Positions 1 through 8,152 of a stretch of 64,000 nt of DNA are shown here, piece after piece. This DNA is from GCA-2684655 sp045105235. Its GTDB lineage: Bacteria; Planctomycetota; UBA1135; UBA2386. The notes under the pieces were generated by a model. That model was not told the DNA's origin, ran no database searches, and saw only the letters and a list, made by a program, of their open reading frames with translations. The stretch covers positions 62,001 through 126,000 of the forward strand of contig JBGCDH010000001.1 of assembly GCA_045105235.1 (NCBI GenBank). Reading direction: 5' to 3'. A program made the position numbers and the translations under genes. Position 1 is the stretch's first letter. Every line of letters starts with the position of its first letter.

Positions 1-495
1 AGCCATCGCATTCGCGACGAGGCAGAACAGACGATCGGGTCGTATTGGCCAGCCGCCGCATCGATGCAAGAAGTGCCGCTTCGATCCGGCTGCGCCGACG
101 TCGTACTGCTCGCAGACGTGCTCGAACACGTTGCCGAGCCGGCACGCGCCGTTGCCGAGGGCGCGCGTCTGCTGCGTCCCGGCGGACAACTTTTCGTCAA
201 CACCATCGACCGCACTCTTCGCTCTCGCGTGCTCGCAATCTGGCTCGCCGAAGGCCTCGGCCTAGTGCCGCGAAAGACGCACGAATGGCGCAAGTTCATC
301 CGGCCCGCCGAGCTGGACAAGATGGCCGACGCCGCTGGCCTGCGACTCGTGCGCCGCACGGGCGAGGCTCCGCGACTCGCCGCGACCGTTCGACGCTGGT
401 CGATCGAACTGCGCGAAAGCCGCAGCACTGCCGTCGGCTACGGCGCGCTGTTTGAGAAACAGAACGGAGCGAACCCAGCCGCCTCTGCGTCGTAA
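1..495 (+). CDS. UbiG-like SAM-dependent O-methyltransferase (5' end outside window)
   Basis: The reading frame is open from the first base of the window, so the N-terminus lies upstream and 164 residues are visible. The segment resembles the C-terminal half of UbiG-type class I methyltransferases: the motif VLEHVAEP after strand 4, the post-motif RLLRPGGQLFVNTIDRT, and the UbiG-like stretch LVPRKTHEWRKFIRPAEL. Members transfer a methyl group from S-adenosylmethionine to a phenolic oxygen of quinone precursors or related phenols. The SAM-binding glycine motif would be upstream and cannot be seen. The type III polyketide synthase that follows 74 bases later on the same strand makes phenolic products in known families, so tailoring of that product is an alternative to a role in ubiquinone synthesis; this is inference from context. 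Confidence 0.8.
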   Translation, partial: SHRIRDEAEQTIGSYWPAAASMQEVPLRSGCADVVLLADVLEHVAEPARAVAEGARLLRPGGQLFVNTIDRTLRSRVLAIWLAEGLGLVPRKTHEWRKFIRPAELDKMADAAGLRLVRRTGEAPRLAATVRRWSIELRESRSTAVGYGALFEKQNGANPAASAS

Positions 496-569
496 GCTCG
501 TAGCATGCCGAGCATGGTGCCCACATCGCGACACGCGCATTCGAATCCGGGCAGCTGGAGGCCAGCGAC

Positions 570-1625
570 GTGAAACTCGCAGCCGTCGAAACTGCCTTCC
601 CCGAACGCTGGTATCCACAGGACCAGCTGACGGAACAACTCATCGAACTGCTCGGACTCGCCGGCCACAAAAGCCGCGCCGATCGCCTGCGGGCGCTACA
701 CGGCAACGCCGGCATCGACGGCCGCCACCTGATCCTGCCGCTCGAAGACTACGCCAACCTCGGCGGCTTCACCGGCGCCAACCGCGCCTGGCTGAAGGGC
801 GCGATCGACCTCGGCGAACGCAGCTGCACGAGCGCCCTCGCAGCCGCCGGCGTGCGACCGGACGAAGTGGACGCCATCTTCTTTTCGACCGTGACCGGCC
901 TGGCCAGCCCGTCGGTAGACGCTCGGCTCGTGCAGCGGCTCGGCCTGCGCCACGACGTCAAGCGCGTCCCGATGTTCGGCCTCGGCTGCGTAGCGGGTGC
1001 GGCAACCGTCGCACGCGCCGCGGACTTTGTGCGCAACGATCCGACCGCCGTCGTGCTCGCGCTGACCGTCGAGCTGTGCTCGCTCACGCTGCAGACCCAA
1101 GACCACTCCGTCGCCAACCTGATCAGCGTCGGGCTATTTGGCGACGGCGCCGCGGCCGCCGTCATCGTCGGCTCCGAACGCGATGCGAACGGGCCGGCGA
1201 TCGAGGCGACGCGCTCGGTCTTCTATCCGGACACCGAAGACGTCATGGGCTGGAACATCGGCAGCCACGGCTTCCGCATCGTGCTGTCCGCCGAGGTCCC
1301 CGACGTCGCGCGCGAACGCGTGCCGCAGGACGTCGACGCGTTTCTCGCGGCGCATGAGTTGACGCGCGGTGACATCGCGCGCTGGATCGCGCACCCAGGC
1401 GGCCCCAAGGTGCTACAAGGACTGCAGGAAGGGCTACAGCTGCAGCGCGAAGACCTCGCCATCAGCTGGCAAAGCCTCGCACGAGCCGGCAACCTCTCGA
1501 GCGCATCGGTGCTGATGATTCTTGCCGAGACCTTGCGGCAACGCCCCGGTTCGGCGAACGACCTCGGCGTGATGCTGGCGATGGGGCCCGGCTTCTGCAG
1601 CGAGCTTCTGTTGCTACGCTGGTAG
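570..1625 (+). CDS. Type III polyketide synthase (chalcone/stilbene synthase-like)
   Basis: A 351-residue enzyme of the thiolase-fold type III PKS family, which extends a CoA-bound starter with malonyl-CoA and cyclises the product. The family triad is visible: Cys140 in FGLGCVAGA, His275 in AHPGGPKVL and Asn308 in AGNLSSASV; GLFGDGAAAAV at about 188-198 is also typical. The HPGGPKVL and GNLSSASV context fits type III PKS better than FabH-type KAS III, which has shorter, different motifs there. The start is GTG at 570, preceded by GGAGG at 557-561 with 8 bases of spacing. The upstream partner is a UbiG-like methyltransferase, so a small phenolic lipid or methylated pyrone/quinol is a plausible product, but starter and chain length cannot be read from sequence alone. 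The gene ends in a convergent arrangement with the transporter gene at 1710. Confidence 0.9.
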   Translation: MKLAAVETAFPERWYPQDQLTEQLIELLGLAGHKSRADRLRALHGNAGIDGRHLILPLEDYANLGGFTGANRAWLKGAIDLGERSCTSALAAAGVRPDEVDAIFFSTVTGLASPSVDARLVQRLGLRHDVKRVPMFGLGCVAGAATVARAADFVRNDPTAVVLALTVELCSLTLQTQDHSVANLISVGLFGDGAAAAVIVGSERDANGPAIEATRSVFYPDTEDVMGWNIGSHGFRIVLSAEVPDVARERVPQDVDAFLAAHELTRGDIARWIAHPGGPKVLQGLQEGLQLQREDLAISWQSLARAGNLSSASVLMILAETLRQRPGSANDLGVMLAMGPGFCSELLLLRW

Positions 1626-1645
1626 TGCGGCCGGCTTGGCGAACC

Positions 1646-1729
1646 CGTCAGCTGCCAGATTCGCAGCCGTCAGATCCGCAGCCGTCAGCCCCGTCAGCTG
1701 CCAGACCCATCAGCTGACAGACCCGTAGC
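1646..1729. repeat. Degenerate CGTCAG repeat cluster between convergent genes
   Basis: Between the stop of the polyketide synthase and the last codons of the convergent transporter gene, CGTCAG occurs at 1646, 1668, 1683 and 1692, with a variant CATCAG at 1708. Several copies continue as GCTGCCAGA or GCAGC. The copies are irregularly spaced (9-22 bases). The last one overlaps the final Ser-Val-Ser codons and stop of the minus-strand gene. No clear terminator hairpin with a T-tract is present. Confidence 0.6.
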
Positions 1730-3425
1730 CAACCGGCCGCAGGCGCTTCTCGACGAGGCCAAGCAGTAGATCGACCAGCACTGCAAGCAAAGCCGCCGGC
1801 ACGGCACCGAGCAGGATCATCGCCAGGTAGTTGAGCGACAGGCCTTCGACGATCAGTTCCCCCAAGCCGCCCGCACCGATAAACGCAACGAGCGTGGCAA
1901 CGCCGATGCTGATGACCGTCGCCGTGCGGATGCCCGCCAAGATCGTCGGCATGGCCAGCGGCAGCTGCACGTAGCGCAGCGTCTCACCGGGGCGCATGCC
2001 CATGCCGCGCGCGGCGTCGACCAGGTCCGCAGGCACGCCGTCCAGGCCCGTGCAGGTGTTGCGCAGGATTGGCAGCAGCGCGTAGAGAAACAGTGCGGCG
2101 ACCGCCGAGCGCCCATCGAGCCCAAACACCGGGATCATGAACATCAGCAGCGCCAGGCTCGGAATCGTCTGCACGACGCCGGCGAGCGACAGCAACGCGC
2201 GCTTGAGTCCTTCGCGGCGGCGCACGGCGATCCCAAGCGGCACCGCAACCGCGATGGCCAGCGCAATGGCGAGCAAAGTGAGCCCGAGATGCTGCAGCAG
2301 CAGGCGCAGCACGCGCCCGCTTTGCTCCGCAAGCAGCGCAAAGAAGCCCGGCCGCACCACCGCGGCCCGCTCGCTTGGGTCGACCCCGTCTCGGCGGAGT
2401 TGTGCGAGCGTGGTGCGCAGCTCCGAGACCGTCTCGCCACGACCGGCAGCGATCCCCAGATCCGCCAGAAGTGCCCCCGCAACCGCCGCCGGCGTCTGCC
2501 CTTCGGCTTCGACCAGATAGTTCATCGCCTGGGCATCGCGCGCCGTCAGCGAAAACGAGAGCTTCGTGAGCGCCGCTTCGACAACGGGATACTTGGCCAG
2601 CGTCGCCCGCCGCACCACCGGCGCCGCATGATACGGGGGGAAGAAGCGGCGATCGTCCTCCAACACCCGAAGGCCAAAGCGCAGCAGCTTGCCGTCGGTC
2701 GAGTAGGCGTTCATCAAGTCGATGACGTTGCTTTGGATGGCCTCATAGGCCAAGCCATGCTCCAAGCGACGCAGCTGCGGAAACTCAAAGCCGTAGGCCT
2801 CCGACAGACCGAGGTAGCCATCGGCACGGCGCGCAAACTCCGGGTCAAAGCCCACCCGAATCTGATCCTGGTGCGCAACGAGATCGGACAGGCGGCGGAT
2901 GCCCAGCTCGTCGGCGACCTCGGGCCGCAGCGACAGCGCGTAGGTGTTTTCAAAGCCGAACGGATCGAGCCACTGCACGTCGTGCTCGGCGAGGCAGCGA
3001 CGCTGCACGGCAAAGAACGTGCGCAACGAATCCGTGCTTGTGCGCTGCTCGCCGAGGATCGTCGCCCAGCCCGTCCCCGTGTATTCCGCATAGAGGTCGA
3101 TCTCGCCCTCGGTCAGCGCCGTCCAGCAGATCATCGTGCCGCCAAGCCCTGTGCGGCGCTCAACGCGAAGATCCAGACCGGCACCGCCCGCCGCCGCAAT
3201 CTCCGCCTCGATCGCCTGCGCCATCAGCTCGGCAAGCACGGCCGACTCGGTGAAGTTCTTGGCGCCGACACGGATCGTGTCCTGGGCGCGCAACGGCGCG
3301 AGCAGCGCCAATGCGAACGCTACCGTCAACAGGCATGCGCACCGCGCGACCTGCCGCAGCCGCCAGACACGCTTCGACTTTGTCGGCACAGCGACCACGA
3401 TCCAGCGGCGCAAGAGCGGGGTCAA
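1710..3425 (-). CDS. OpuBC-like osmoprotectant ABC transporter: substrate-binding protein fused to permease
   Basis: A 571-residue fusion. Residues 1-48 form a basic then hydrophobic export segment ending near LAPLRAQ. About 50-330 resemble the OpuAC-type glycine betaine/choline binding domain (IRVGAKNFTESAVLAEL, ..GEIDLYAEYTGTG). About 370-565 form a BPD-type permease with five or six membrane segments and the EAA-like loop LVDAARGMGMRPGETL followed by LPLAMP. The order is binding protein first, permease second; the known OpuABC and EgtU-type fusions have the permease first. No ABC ATPase lies in the window, so the energising subunit must be elsewhere. The gene is the last of a minus-strand operon, 32 bases after the YggS gene. 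The exact start is uncertain: in-frame GTG codons follow the first ATG before the basic segment KSKRVWRLR. Confidence 0.88.
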   Translation of the reverse strand: MTPLLRRWIVVAVPTKSKRVWRLRQVARCACLLTVAFALALLAPLRAQDTIRVGAKNFTESAVLAELMAQAIEAEIAAAGGAGLDLRVERRTGLGGTMICWTALTEGEIDLYAEYTGTGWATILGEQRTSTDSLRTFFAVQRRCLAEHDVQWLDPFGFENTYALSLRPEVADELGIRRLSDLVAHQDQIRVGFDPEFARRADGYLGLSEAYGFEFPQLRRLEHGLAYEAIQSNVIDLMNAYSTDGKLLRFGLRVLEDDRRFFPPYHAAPVVRRATLAKYPVVEAALTKLSFSLTARDAQAMNYLVEAEGQTPAAVAGALLADLGIAAGRGETVSELRTTLAQLRRDGVDPSERAAVVRPGFFALLAEQSGRVLRLLLQHLGLTLLAIALAIAVAVPLGIAVRRREGLKRALLSLAGVVQTIPSLALLMFMIPVFGLDGRSAVAALFLYALLPILRNTCTGLDGVPADLVDAARGMGMRPGETLRYVQLPLAMPTILAGIRTATVISIGVATLVAFIGAGGLGELIVEGLSLNYLAMILLGAVPAALLAVLVDLLLGLVEKRLRPVGYGSVS

Positions 3426-3457
3426 CCGCGCAGTCGGCTATCAATCAGAGGTGACGA

Positions 3458-4213
3458 TCACGCCATCGGCGGCCGGGCGCCAAACAGCGCCGTGCCGATG
3501 CGAACCATGGTGGAGCCAGCGGCGATCGCCTGCTCCAGGTCGCCGGACATGCCGAGGCTCCGCGTCGGAAGCTTGAGCCCGGACGCTTGGCGCAGCTTGT
3601 CGTGCAGGTCCGCCACCCGGGCGAATACCGGCGCGGGATCGCCGTCCAGCGGCCCCATTGCCATCAGGCCGTCGACCTCAAGTTGCCCGCAGTGGGTCTG
3701 CACGTGCTCGAGCAGCTGCGCGGCCGCGTCGACGGGACAGCCATGCTTTTGCTCTTCACCGCTGGCGTTGACCTGCAGCAAGACGTGCATGCGCTGGTCG
3801 GTAGCAAGCAGCGAACGCTGCAGCTCGTCGGCGAGCTTGCGGCGGTCCATGCTGTGCAGCAGCGTCAGCCCCGCAACGCCGACGACGTCTTTGACCTTGT
3901 TGGTCTGCAGCGAGCCGATGAGGTGCCACTCGATCGGCTTCGCGAGGCCGGACGACCCGACGGCAGCAGGCGGGTCCGCGGCAAAGTGTTCGGCCTTTGC
4001 GACCAGTTCCTGCACGCGGTTCTCACCAAACGCGAACTGGCCGCAGGCGAACGCTGCCTCGATCTTGCCGACCGGATGCCGCTTGCTGACCGCGAGCACG
4101 GCCACGTCCTCGGCGGCGCGACCGACCTTCCCACACGCCTCGGCGATGCGGTCGCGCACCGCCGCAAGGCGGCGGGAAAAGTCGCCGACATCATCGCCCG
4201 CCGTAGCCGCCAT
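3458..4213 (-). CDS. yggS: YggS/PLPBP-family pyridoxal phosphate homeostasis protein
   Basis: A 251-residue single-domain protein with the fold-type III PLP-binding barrel. Lys44 in VLAVSKRHP is the expected Schiff-base lysine. Family signatures follow: FGENRVQEL, WHLIGSLQTNK, LLQVNASGEEQKHG, LEVDGLMAMGPL, LGMSGDLEQAIAAGSTMVRIGTALFG. Family members lack known catalysis and buffer PLP and amino-acid homeostasis. Start is the ATG at 4213, six bases after the stop of the preceding small gene in the operon. Length and motifs are typical of the family. Confidence 0.95.
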   Translation of the reverse strand: MAATAGDDVGDFSRRLAAVRDRIAEACGKVGRAAEDVAVLAVSKRHPVGKIEAAFACGQFAFGENRVQELVAKAEHFAADPPAAVGSSGLAKPIEWHLIGSLQTNKVKDVVGVAGLTLLHSMDRRKLADELQRSLLATDQRMHVLLQVNASGEEQKHGCPVDAAAQLLEHVQTHCGQLEVDGLMAMGPLDGDPAPVFARVADLHDKLRQASGLKLPTRSLGMSGDLEQAIAAGSTMVRIGTALFGARPPMA

Positions 4214-4219
4214 CCGCTG

Positions 4220-4591
4220 CTACTCCTCCGTCCAGTGGCGCGTTAGCGGCCCCGGAAAAAGCACGCGACCCCGCTCGACGAGAGCATCCTTGCCCTCGGG
4301 CTCAAAGCCACTGAGCAGCGCGTCCCAGGCTTCGTAGTGATCGGTAAACCGCACCCACGTCTCGAGCGCTTCGCCAACGCGCACGTCGCCCTTATGGCGA
4401 TCGCCAAGATGGCGGGCGAGCGCGCGCAGGTAGGTCGCGGTCTCGGCGCGGAACAGGTTCGGCGTCACTTCTTCTGCGCGAAAGCCGGCGTCCTCGATCA
4501 TCTTCTCGCGGAACTCTTCGCCGACCTGGCGCATGGACGCGCCGAGAAGCACGTCTTCGGCACCGCGCAGAAGTTGTTTGATGGTCGCCAT
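4220..4591 (-). CDS. Conserved-looking small protein of unknown function (123 aa)
   Basis: I do not recognise this family. The chosen start is the ATG at 4591 (MATIKQLLRGAEDVLLG); the frame stays open further upstream, but that part is low-complexity Arg-rich translation antisense-like to purH and is not credible. The protein is charged, predicted mostly helical, with no membrane segment or export signal, and ends LTRHWTEE. It sits 20 bases after purH and 6 bases before the YggS gene in the same operon, so it is probably cytoplasmic and co-expressed with them. No Shine-Dalgarno sequence is obvious. Confidence 0.75.
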   Translation of the reverse strand: MATIKQLLRGAEDVLLGASMRQVGEEFREKMIEDAGFRAEEVTPNLFRAETATYLRALARHLGDRHKGDVRVGEALETWVRFTDHYEAWDALLSGFEPEGKDALVERGRVLFPGPLTRHWTEE

Positions 4592-4611
4592 AATGTGGAC
4601 TCGCCGCGAAC

Positions 4612-6219
4612 TCAGTGCCGGAAGTGGCGCTGCCCCGTCATCGTCATAGCCATGCCGTGCTTGTTGGCCGCAGCGACGACTTCGGCGTCGCGCTTGCTGC
4701 CGCCAGGCTGCACCGCAGCAGAAGCACCCGCTTCGGCACATACCAGCAGGCCGTCCGCGAACGGAAAGAACGCATCGCTGGCGACGACGCAGCCTTCGGT
4801 CTTGTCGCGGCCGTCGGCCTTGTCGACCGCGATCTTGGCGGAATCGACGCGGCTCATCTGGCCGGCACCGATGCCGATCGTGTAGCACGCACCATCGTCG
4901 GCCGTGCGCGCCAGCACGATCGCGTTGGATTTGACGTGCTTGCAGACCAACCACGCGAAATCGAGCGCCTTGCTCTCGGCGTCGGTCGGCGCGCGCTTGG
5001 TCGCAACGTCGCGCGCCGGCGGCGCTGGCGGCACATCGGCCGTCTGCATCAAGAAGCCACCGCTCACCTGCCGGGCACGGAAGCGGCCGTTGGCCACCTC
5101 GTCAGGAGCTCCGCCGAGATCGAGCACGCGCACGTTGCTCCCCCAGCGCGCCGCCTCCAGTTCGCGCAGCGCAGCGGGATCGACTTCGGGCGCGACGATC
5201 ACTTCGAGGAACGTGCCGCTCGCAACGATCGCACGCGCCGTCTCGGCATCGAAGGGACGGTTGGTGGCAAAGATGCCGCCGAACGCCGACACCGGATCGC
5301 CAGACAAGGCCAGCTCGAACGCACGCGGCAGGCTATCGGCGACGGCCGTGCCGCACGGGTTGTTGTGCTTGACCAGCACGCAGCTGACGGCATCAAACTC
5401 AAACGCCAGGTGCAGCGCGGCGTCCGCGTCGAGGATGTTGTTGTAGCTCAGCTCCTTGCCACCGAGCTGCTTGCATGAAGCCAGCGTGCCGGCACCGCCA
5501 CCAACGCTGTAGAAGCCGGCCTTTTGGTGCGGGTTCTCGCCGTAGCGCAGGTCGCGCACCTTGTCGCCGGCAAACGCAACGTGCCGCGCAAAGAACGGCT
5601 CGGCCGACATCGCGCGTCGCTCGCTGTCAAACCACTGGGCGATCGCCGCGTCGTAGCCAGCGGTGTGGGCAAACGCCTTGGCCGCGAGTCGCCGCAAGAA
5701 GTCCTGCGGCAGCTGGCTATCGTGCTCGCGCAGCAGCCGAACCACTTCGCCGTAGTCACCGGGGTCGACAACAACCGCCACCGAAGCGTGGTTCTTGGCG
5801 GCGCTGCGGATCATCGCGGGCCCGCCGATGTCGATGTTTTCGACAACGTCATCACGCGCGATGCCCGGCCGGCTCGCCGTCTCACGGAAGCGATAGAGAT
5901 TGACGCAGAGCAGGTCGATCGAATCGATGCCGTGCTCCTGCATCGCAGCCACGTGCGCCTCGTCGTCGCGGCGCGCCAGCAGACCGCCGTGCACCTTGGG
6001 GTGCAGCGTCTTGACGCGGCCGTCCATCATCTCCGGAAAGCCGGTGTAGTCCGCGACCTCTTGCACCGGCACTGAGGCTTCGGCAATCGCTCGGTAGGTG
6101 CCGCCAGTCGAAAGCAGGGCAAAGCCTGCATCCACCAGCCCTCGGGCAAAGTCGGCGAGGCCTTCTTTGTCCGTCACGGAGAGCAGCGCGCGCCTCGTCC
6201 CCGAACCCGTCTTGGTCAC
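4612..6219 (-). CDS. purH: Bifunctional AICAR formyltransferase / IMP cyclohydrolase
   Basis: A 535-residue PurH, performing the last two steps of de novo purine synthesis. The N-terminal MGS-like cyclohydrolase domain (about 1-200) carries LLSTGGTYRAI and DGRVKTLHPKVHGGLL. The AICAR transformylase part carries DLRYGENPHQKAGFY, GGKELSYNNILDADAAL, VLVKHNNPCGTAV, DPVSAFGGI, KSNAIVLA, GIGAGQMSRVDSAKIA, DAFFPFADGL and AGASAAVQPGGS. The start is taken as GTG at 6219, which fits the usual N-terminus just before RRALLSVTDK, overlaps the stop of prfB (GTGA) and has AAAGGA about 9 bases upstream at 6228-6233. The frame is open further upstream, but only as a shadow of prfB. The overlap implies translational coupling. 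Confidence 0.97.
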   Translation of the reverse strand: MTKTGSGTRRALLSVTDKEGLADFARGLVDAGFALLSTGGTYRAIAEASVPVQEVADYTGFPEMMDGRVKTLHPKVHGGLLARRDDEAHVAAMQEHGIDSIDLLCVNLYRFRETASRPGIARDDVVENIDIGGPAMIRSAAKNHASVAVVVDPGDYGEVVRLLREHDSQLPQDFLRRLAAKAFAHTAGYDAAIAQWFDSERRAMSAEPFFARHVAFAGDKVRDLRYGENPHQKAGFYSVGGGAGTLASCKQLGGKELSYNNILDADAALHLAFEFDAVSCVLVKHNNPCGTAVADSLPRAFELALSGDPVSAFGGIFATNRPFDAETARAIVASGTFLEVIVAPEVDPAALRELEAARWGSNVRVLDLGGAPDEVANGRFRARQVSGGFLMQTADVPPAPPARDVATKRAPTDAESKALDFAWLVCKHVKSNAIVLARTADDGACYTIGIGAGQMSRVDSAKIAVDKADGRDKTEGCVVASDAFFPFADGLLVCAEAGASAAVQPGGSKRDAEVVAAANKHGMAMTMTGQRHFRH

Positions 6220-7323
6220 TTCTCGTTGTCCTTTCGCTTCTTCAAGTAGCCTTCGATAAACGGGTCGAGTGCGCCGTTGAGCACGCCGTCGACATCCGAC
6301 GTCTCGACCTCGGTGCGCAGATCCTTGCACATCTGATAGGGCTGCAGCACGTAGCTGCGGATCTGGTTGCCCCAGCTGATCGATCCGCGATCGCCGTAGA
6401 ACTTGGCCAGCTCCTCTTCGCGCTTGGCCTGCTCGAGCTGCCAGAGCTTGGACCGCAGCGTCTTCATTGCCGAATCGCGGTTCTTGTGCTGGCTACGCTC
6501 CGCCTGGCACGAAACCACGATGCCGCTCGGCATGTGCGTGATGCGGATCGCAGACTCGGTTTTGTTGACGTGCTGGCCACCCGCACCCGACGCACGAAAC
6601 GTGTCGACGCGCAGGTCTTCCTTGCGGATCTCGACGGCAAGGTCGTCCTCGAGCTCAGGCACGACTTCGACCGACGCAAACGACGTTTGCCGACGCGCCT
6701 GGCCATCGAACGGCGAGATCCGCACGAGCCGGTGCACGCCCTGCTCGGCCTTCATCCGGCCGTAGGAGTAGGGCCCCTTGATGATGATGGTGGCGTTCTT
6801 GATGCCCGCCTCTTCCGCCTTTTGGAAGTCCATCTCCTCGACGTCGTAGTCGTGCTTGCCCGACCACTTCACATACATGCGAAGCATCATCTCGGCGAAG
6901 TCGCTGGCGTCGACGCCGCCCGCTCCCGGCTGGATCGTCACGATCGCATTCGAAGCGTCGTGCTCTCCGCCGAGCATCAGCTGAAACTCGAGCGCGCCGA
7001 GGCCATCCCGCAGCTGCTCACCGGCAGCGGCCAGGTCCTTTTGAACGCCCGAGGGATCGTCTTCGCCGAGCTCGAGGAGCACGGTGCCGTCCTCGATCAC
7101 CTGCGCCAAGCGGTCGATTGGCTCGACGATGTTGGCGCACAGCTTCTTGCTCAGAACGACTTTCTGGGCACGCTCCGGCTCGTCCCAGAAACCCGGCTGG
7201 GACATATTGTTCTCGATGTCGGCTAACTCTCTATGACGACGAACGTAGTCAAAGAGACACCTTGAGCGATTGGAGTCGCTCTTCGGCCGCCTTCAGAACA
7301 TCACGGTGCTCTTGCAGACCCAT
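6216..7323 (-). CDS. prfB: Peptide chain release factor 2, expressed by programmed +1 frameshift
   Basis: RF2 recognises UGA and UAA stop codons. The main reading frame, reached after the shift, runs from 7250 to 6216 and carries FWDEPERAQ, the domain 2-3 stretch DTFRASGAGGQHVNKTESAIR with the GGQ loop, and SQHKNRDSAMKTLRSKL. Upstream, a 24-codon frame starts at ATG 7323 (MGLQEHRDVLKAAEERLQ...), the only start codon after an in-frame TGA, and ends at TGA 7251-7249. Slipping one base at CTT TGA C joins it to DYVRRHRELADIE.., giving 368 residues, close to the 365 of E. coli. Without the shift the protein would lack its normal N-terminus. It is the first gene of the prfB-purH operon. Confidence 0.95.
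7248..7263 (-). promoter_or_regulatory. Programmed +1 frameshift site of prfB
   Basis: Read on the minus strand the codons are AAG GTG TCT CTT TGA C. This matches the classical prfB site (AGG GGG TAT CTT TGA C) in the slippery CTT, the in-frame TGA followed by C, and a purine-rich Shine-Dalgarno-like element three bases before CTT. Here the element is AAGGTG, weaker than in E. coli. When RF2 is scarce, slow termination at UGA favours the shift, so RF2 regulates its own synthesis. Confidence 0.93.
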
Positions 7324-7706
7324 TTGGGCAGCGATGAAAGCGTGCGACGCACCGCGAGTCCAGTGTCAGGAAAAGTAGAACCCGCGACAGGCACTGCAGG
7401 CAAAGGATCGAAGTCGGCGAATCATGGCCTGTCGCGGGTCCCGATGTACGGTTGTCGCGGATTCTCGACAGGAGCATTCTCGGCCAGCTCATGGCGTCGC
7501 CTGAGCACTTGTCGGGGGCGCCGATGAGCGCATTCGGCGCGCGCGGGCGGGGCGCCCACGGTCTTATCGGGCGTTGCCGCGCCGACGGACGCCGAAGCTT
7601 CTTCACGCAGACTCTCCAACTGAGACCGAGGCCTCATCGAATCCGCGACGCTGTGGCATTCCGATGCGTCGGCGCATGCAGCACAGCTACGGGCGGCTCG
7701 CGACGA
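7324..7706. other. 383-base intergenic region upstream of prfB
   Basis: No convincing gene is visible. It probably holds the promoter and leader of the prfB operon and contains the 13-bp inverted repeat at 7380-7439. A minus-strand frame at 7422-7637 (71 codons, starting MRPRSQLESLREEA) has no recognisable features and I do not call it. I saw no tRNA, tmRNA, SRP RNA or RNase P RNA consensus. Confidence 0.5.
7380..7439. repeat. 13-bp perfect inverted repeat in the prfB leader region
   Basis: ACCCGCGACAGGC at 7380-7392 is repeated in reverse complement as GCCTGTCGCGGGT at 7427-7439, with a 34-base loop. It lies 57 bases upstream of the prfB start on the transcribed side, so it would form a strong stem in a leader transcript. 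There is no T-tract. It may be a terminator-like or regulatory stem; function unknown. Confidence 0.6.
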
Positions 7707-7997
7707 TCAGGCCTCGCCTTTGCCGCCCTCAGCGCGAGCATGAAGCTCGCGAATCTGAGCTTGGAGGTCGTCGAAGAAGCTCTGCCACTTCTGACGGGCC
7801 TCCGCGAGATCGGTGCGCACGCGCACATCTCGCTCGAAGGTCTCGGCGAGCAGTTCGAACAGAGGAATGCGCGACTCCTCAGGAAGATCTGGGGCCAGGA
7901 TGCGCTCCACCATTGGCCGAACCGCGACGAGAAACTTCTCGTCGGTGTTTTGATGACGGGCGGAGAGTTCTTGGATCAGAGTGTCGACGCGGTCCAT
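7707..7997 (-). CDS. Small helical protein of unknown function (96 aa)
   Basis: Not recognised. The start is ATG at 7997, supported by AAGGA with 8 bases of spacing. The 96 residues (MDRVDTLIQELSARHQ..) are strongly charged and heptad-like, consistent with an all-helical or coiled-coil cytoplasmic protein (..RVRTDLAEARQKWQSFFDDLQAQIRELHARAEGG). No membrane segment, signal peptide or metal motif is visible. It is 155 bases downstream of the Fis-type regulator gene on the same strand. Codon use matches the neighbours, which supports a real gene. Confidence 0.7.
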   Translation of the reverse strand: MDRVDTLIQELSARHQNTDEKFLVAVRPMVERILAPDLPEESRIPLFELLAETFERDVRVRTDLAEARQKWQSFFDDLQAQIRELHARAEGGKGEA

Positions 7998-8152
7998 TGC
8001 GGCTTTCCTTGGCGGCCGGGGACTCGGCGTGCCAATTCAGCCTACCACAAGCCTGATCAGGACTTGCGGTCAGCCACATCGAAGGGCGGCGCTCCGGTCC
8101 GAGCCGCCGATGGCAACGACTCGGCGAAACGCACGATTTCGGGAGAACGGGG

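Noticed and set aside
2289..4337. 682-codon open frame on the plus strand
   Set aside because: Lies antisense to the transporter fusion and YggS genes, is rich in Arg/Gln/Ala and has no domain; a by-product of high GC.
4592..4954. N-terminal extension of the small 123-residue protein
   Set aside because: Arg-rich translation over the purH coding region with no homology features.
7249..7251. In-frame TGA in prfB as a sign of a pseudogene or of selenocysteine
   Set aside because: The context CTT TGA C with a Shine-Dalgarno-like element is the known frameshift signal of prfB, and the body of the gene is intact.
7324..7706. Structured RNA gene such as SRP, 6S or RNase P RNA
   Set aside because: I looked for the conserved cores of these RNAs and found none.
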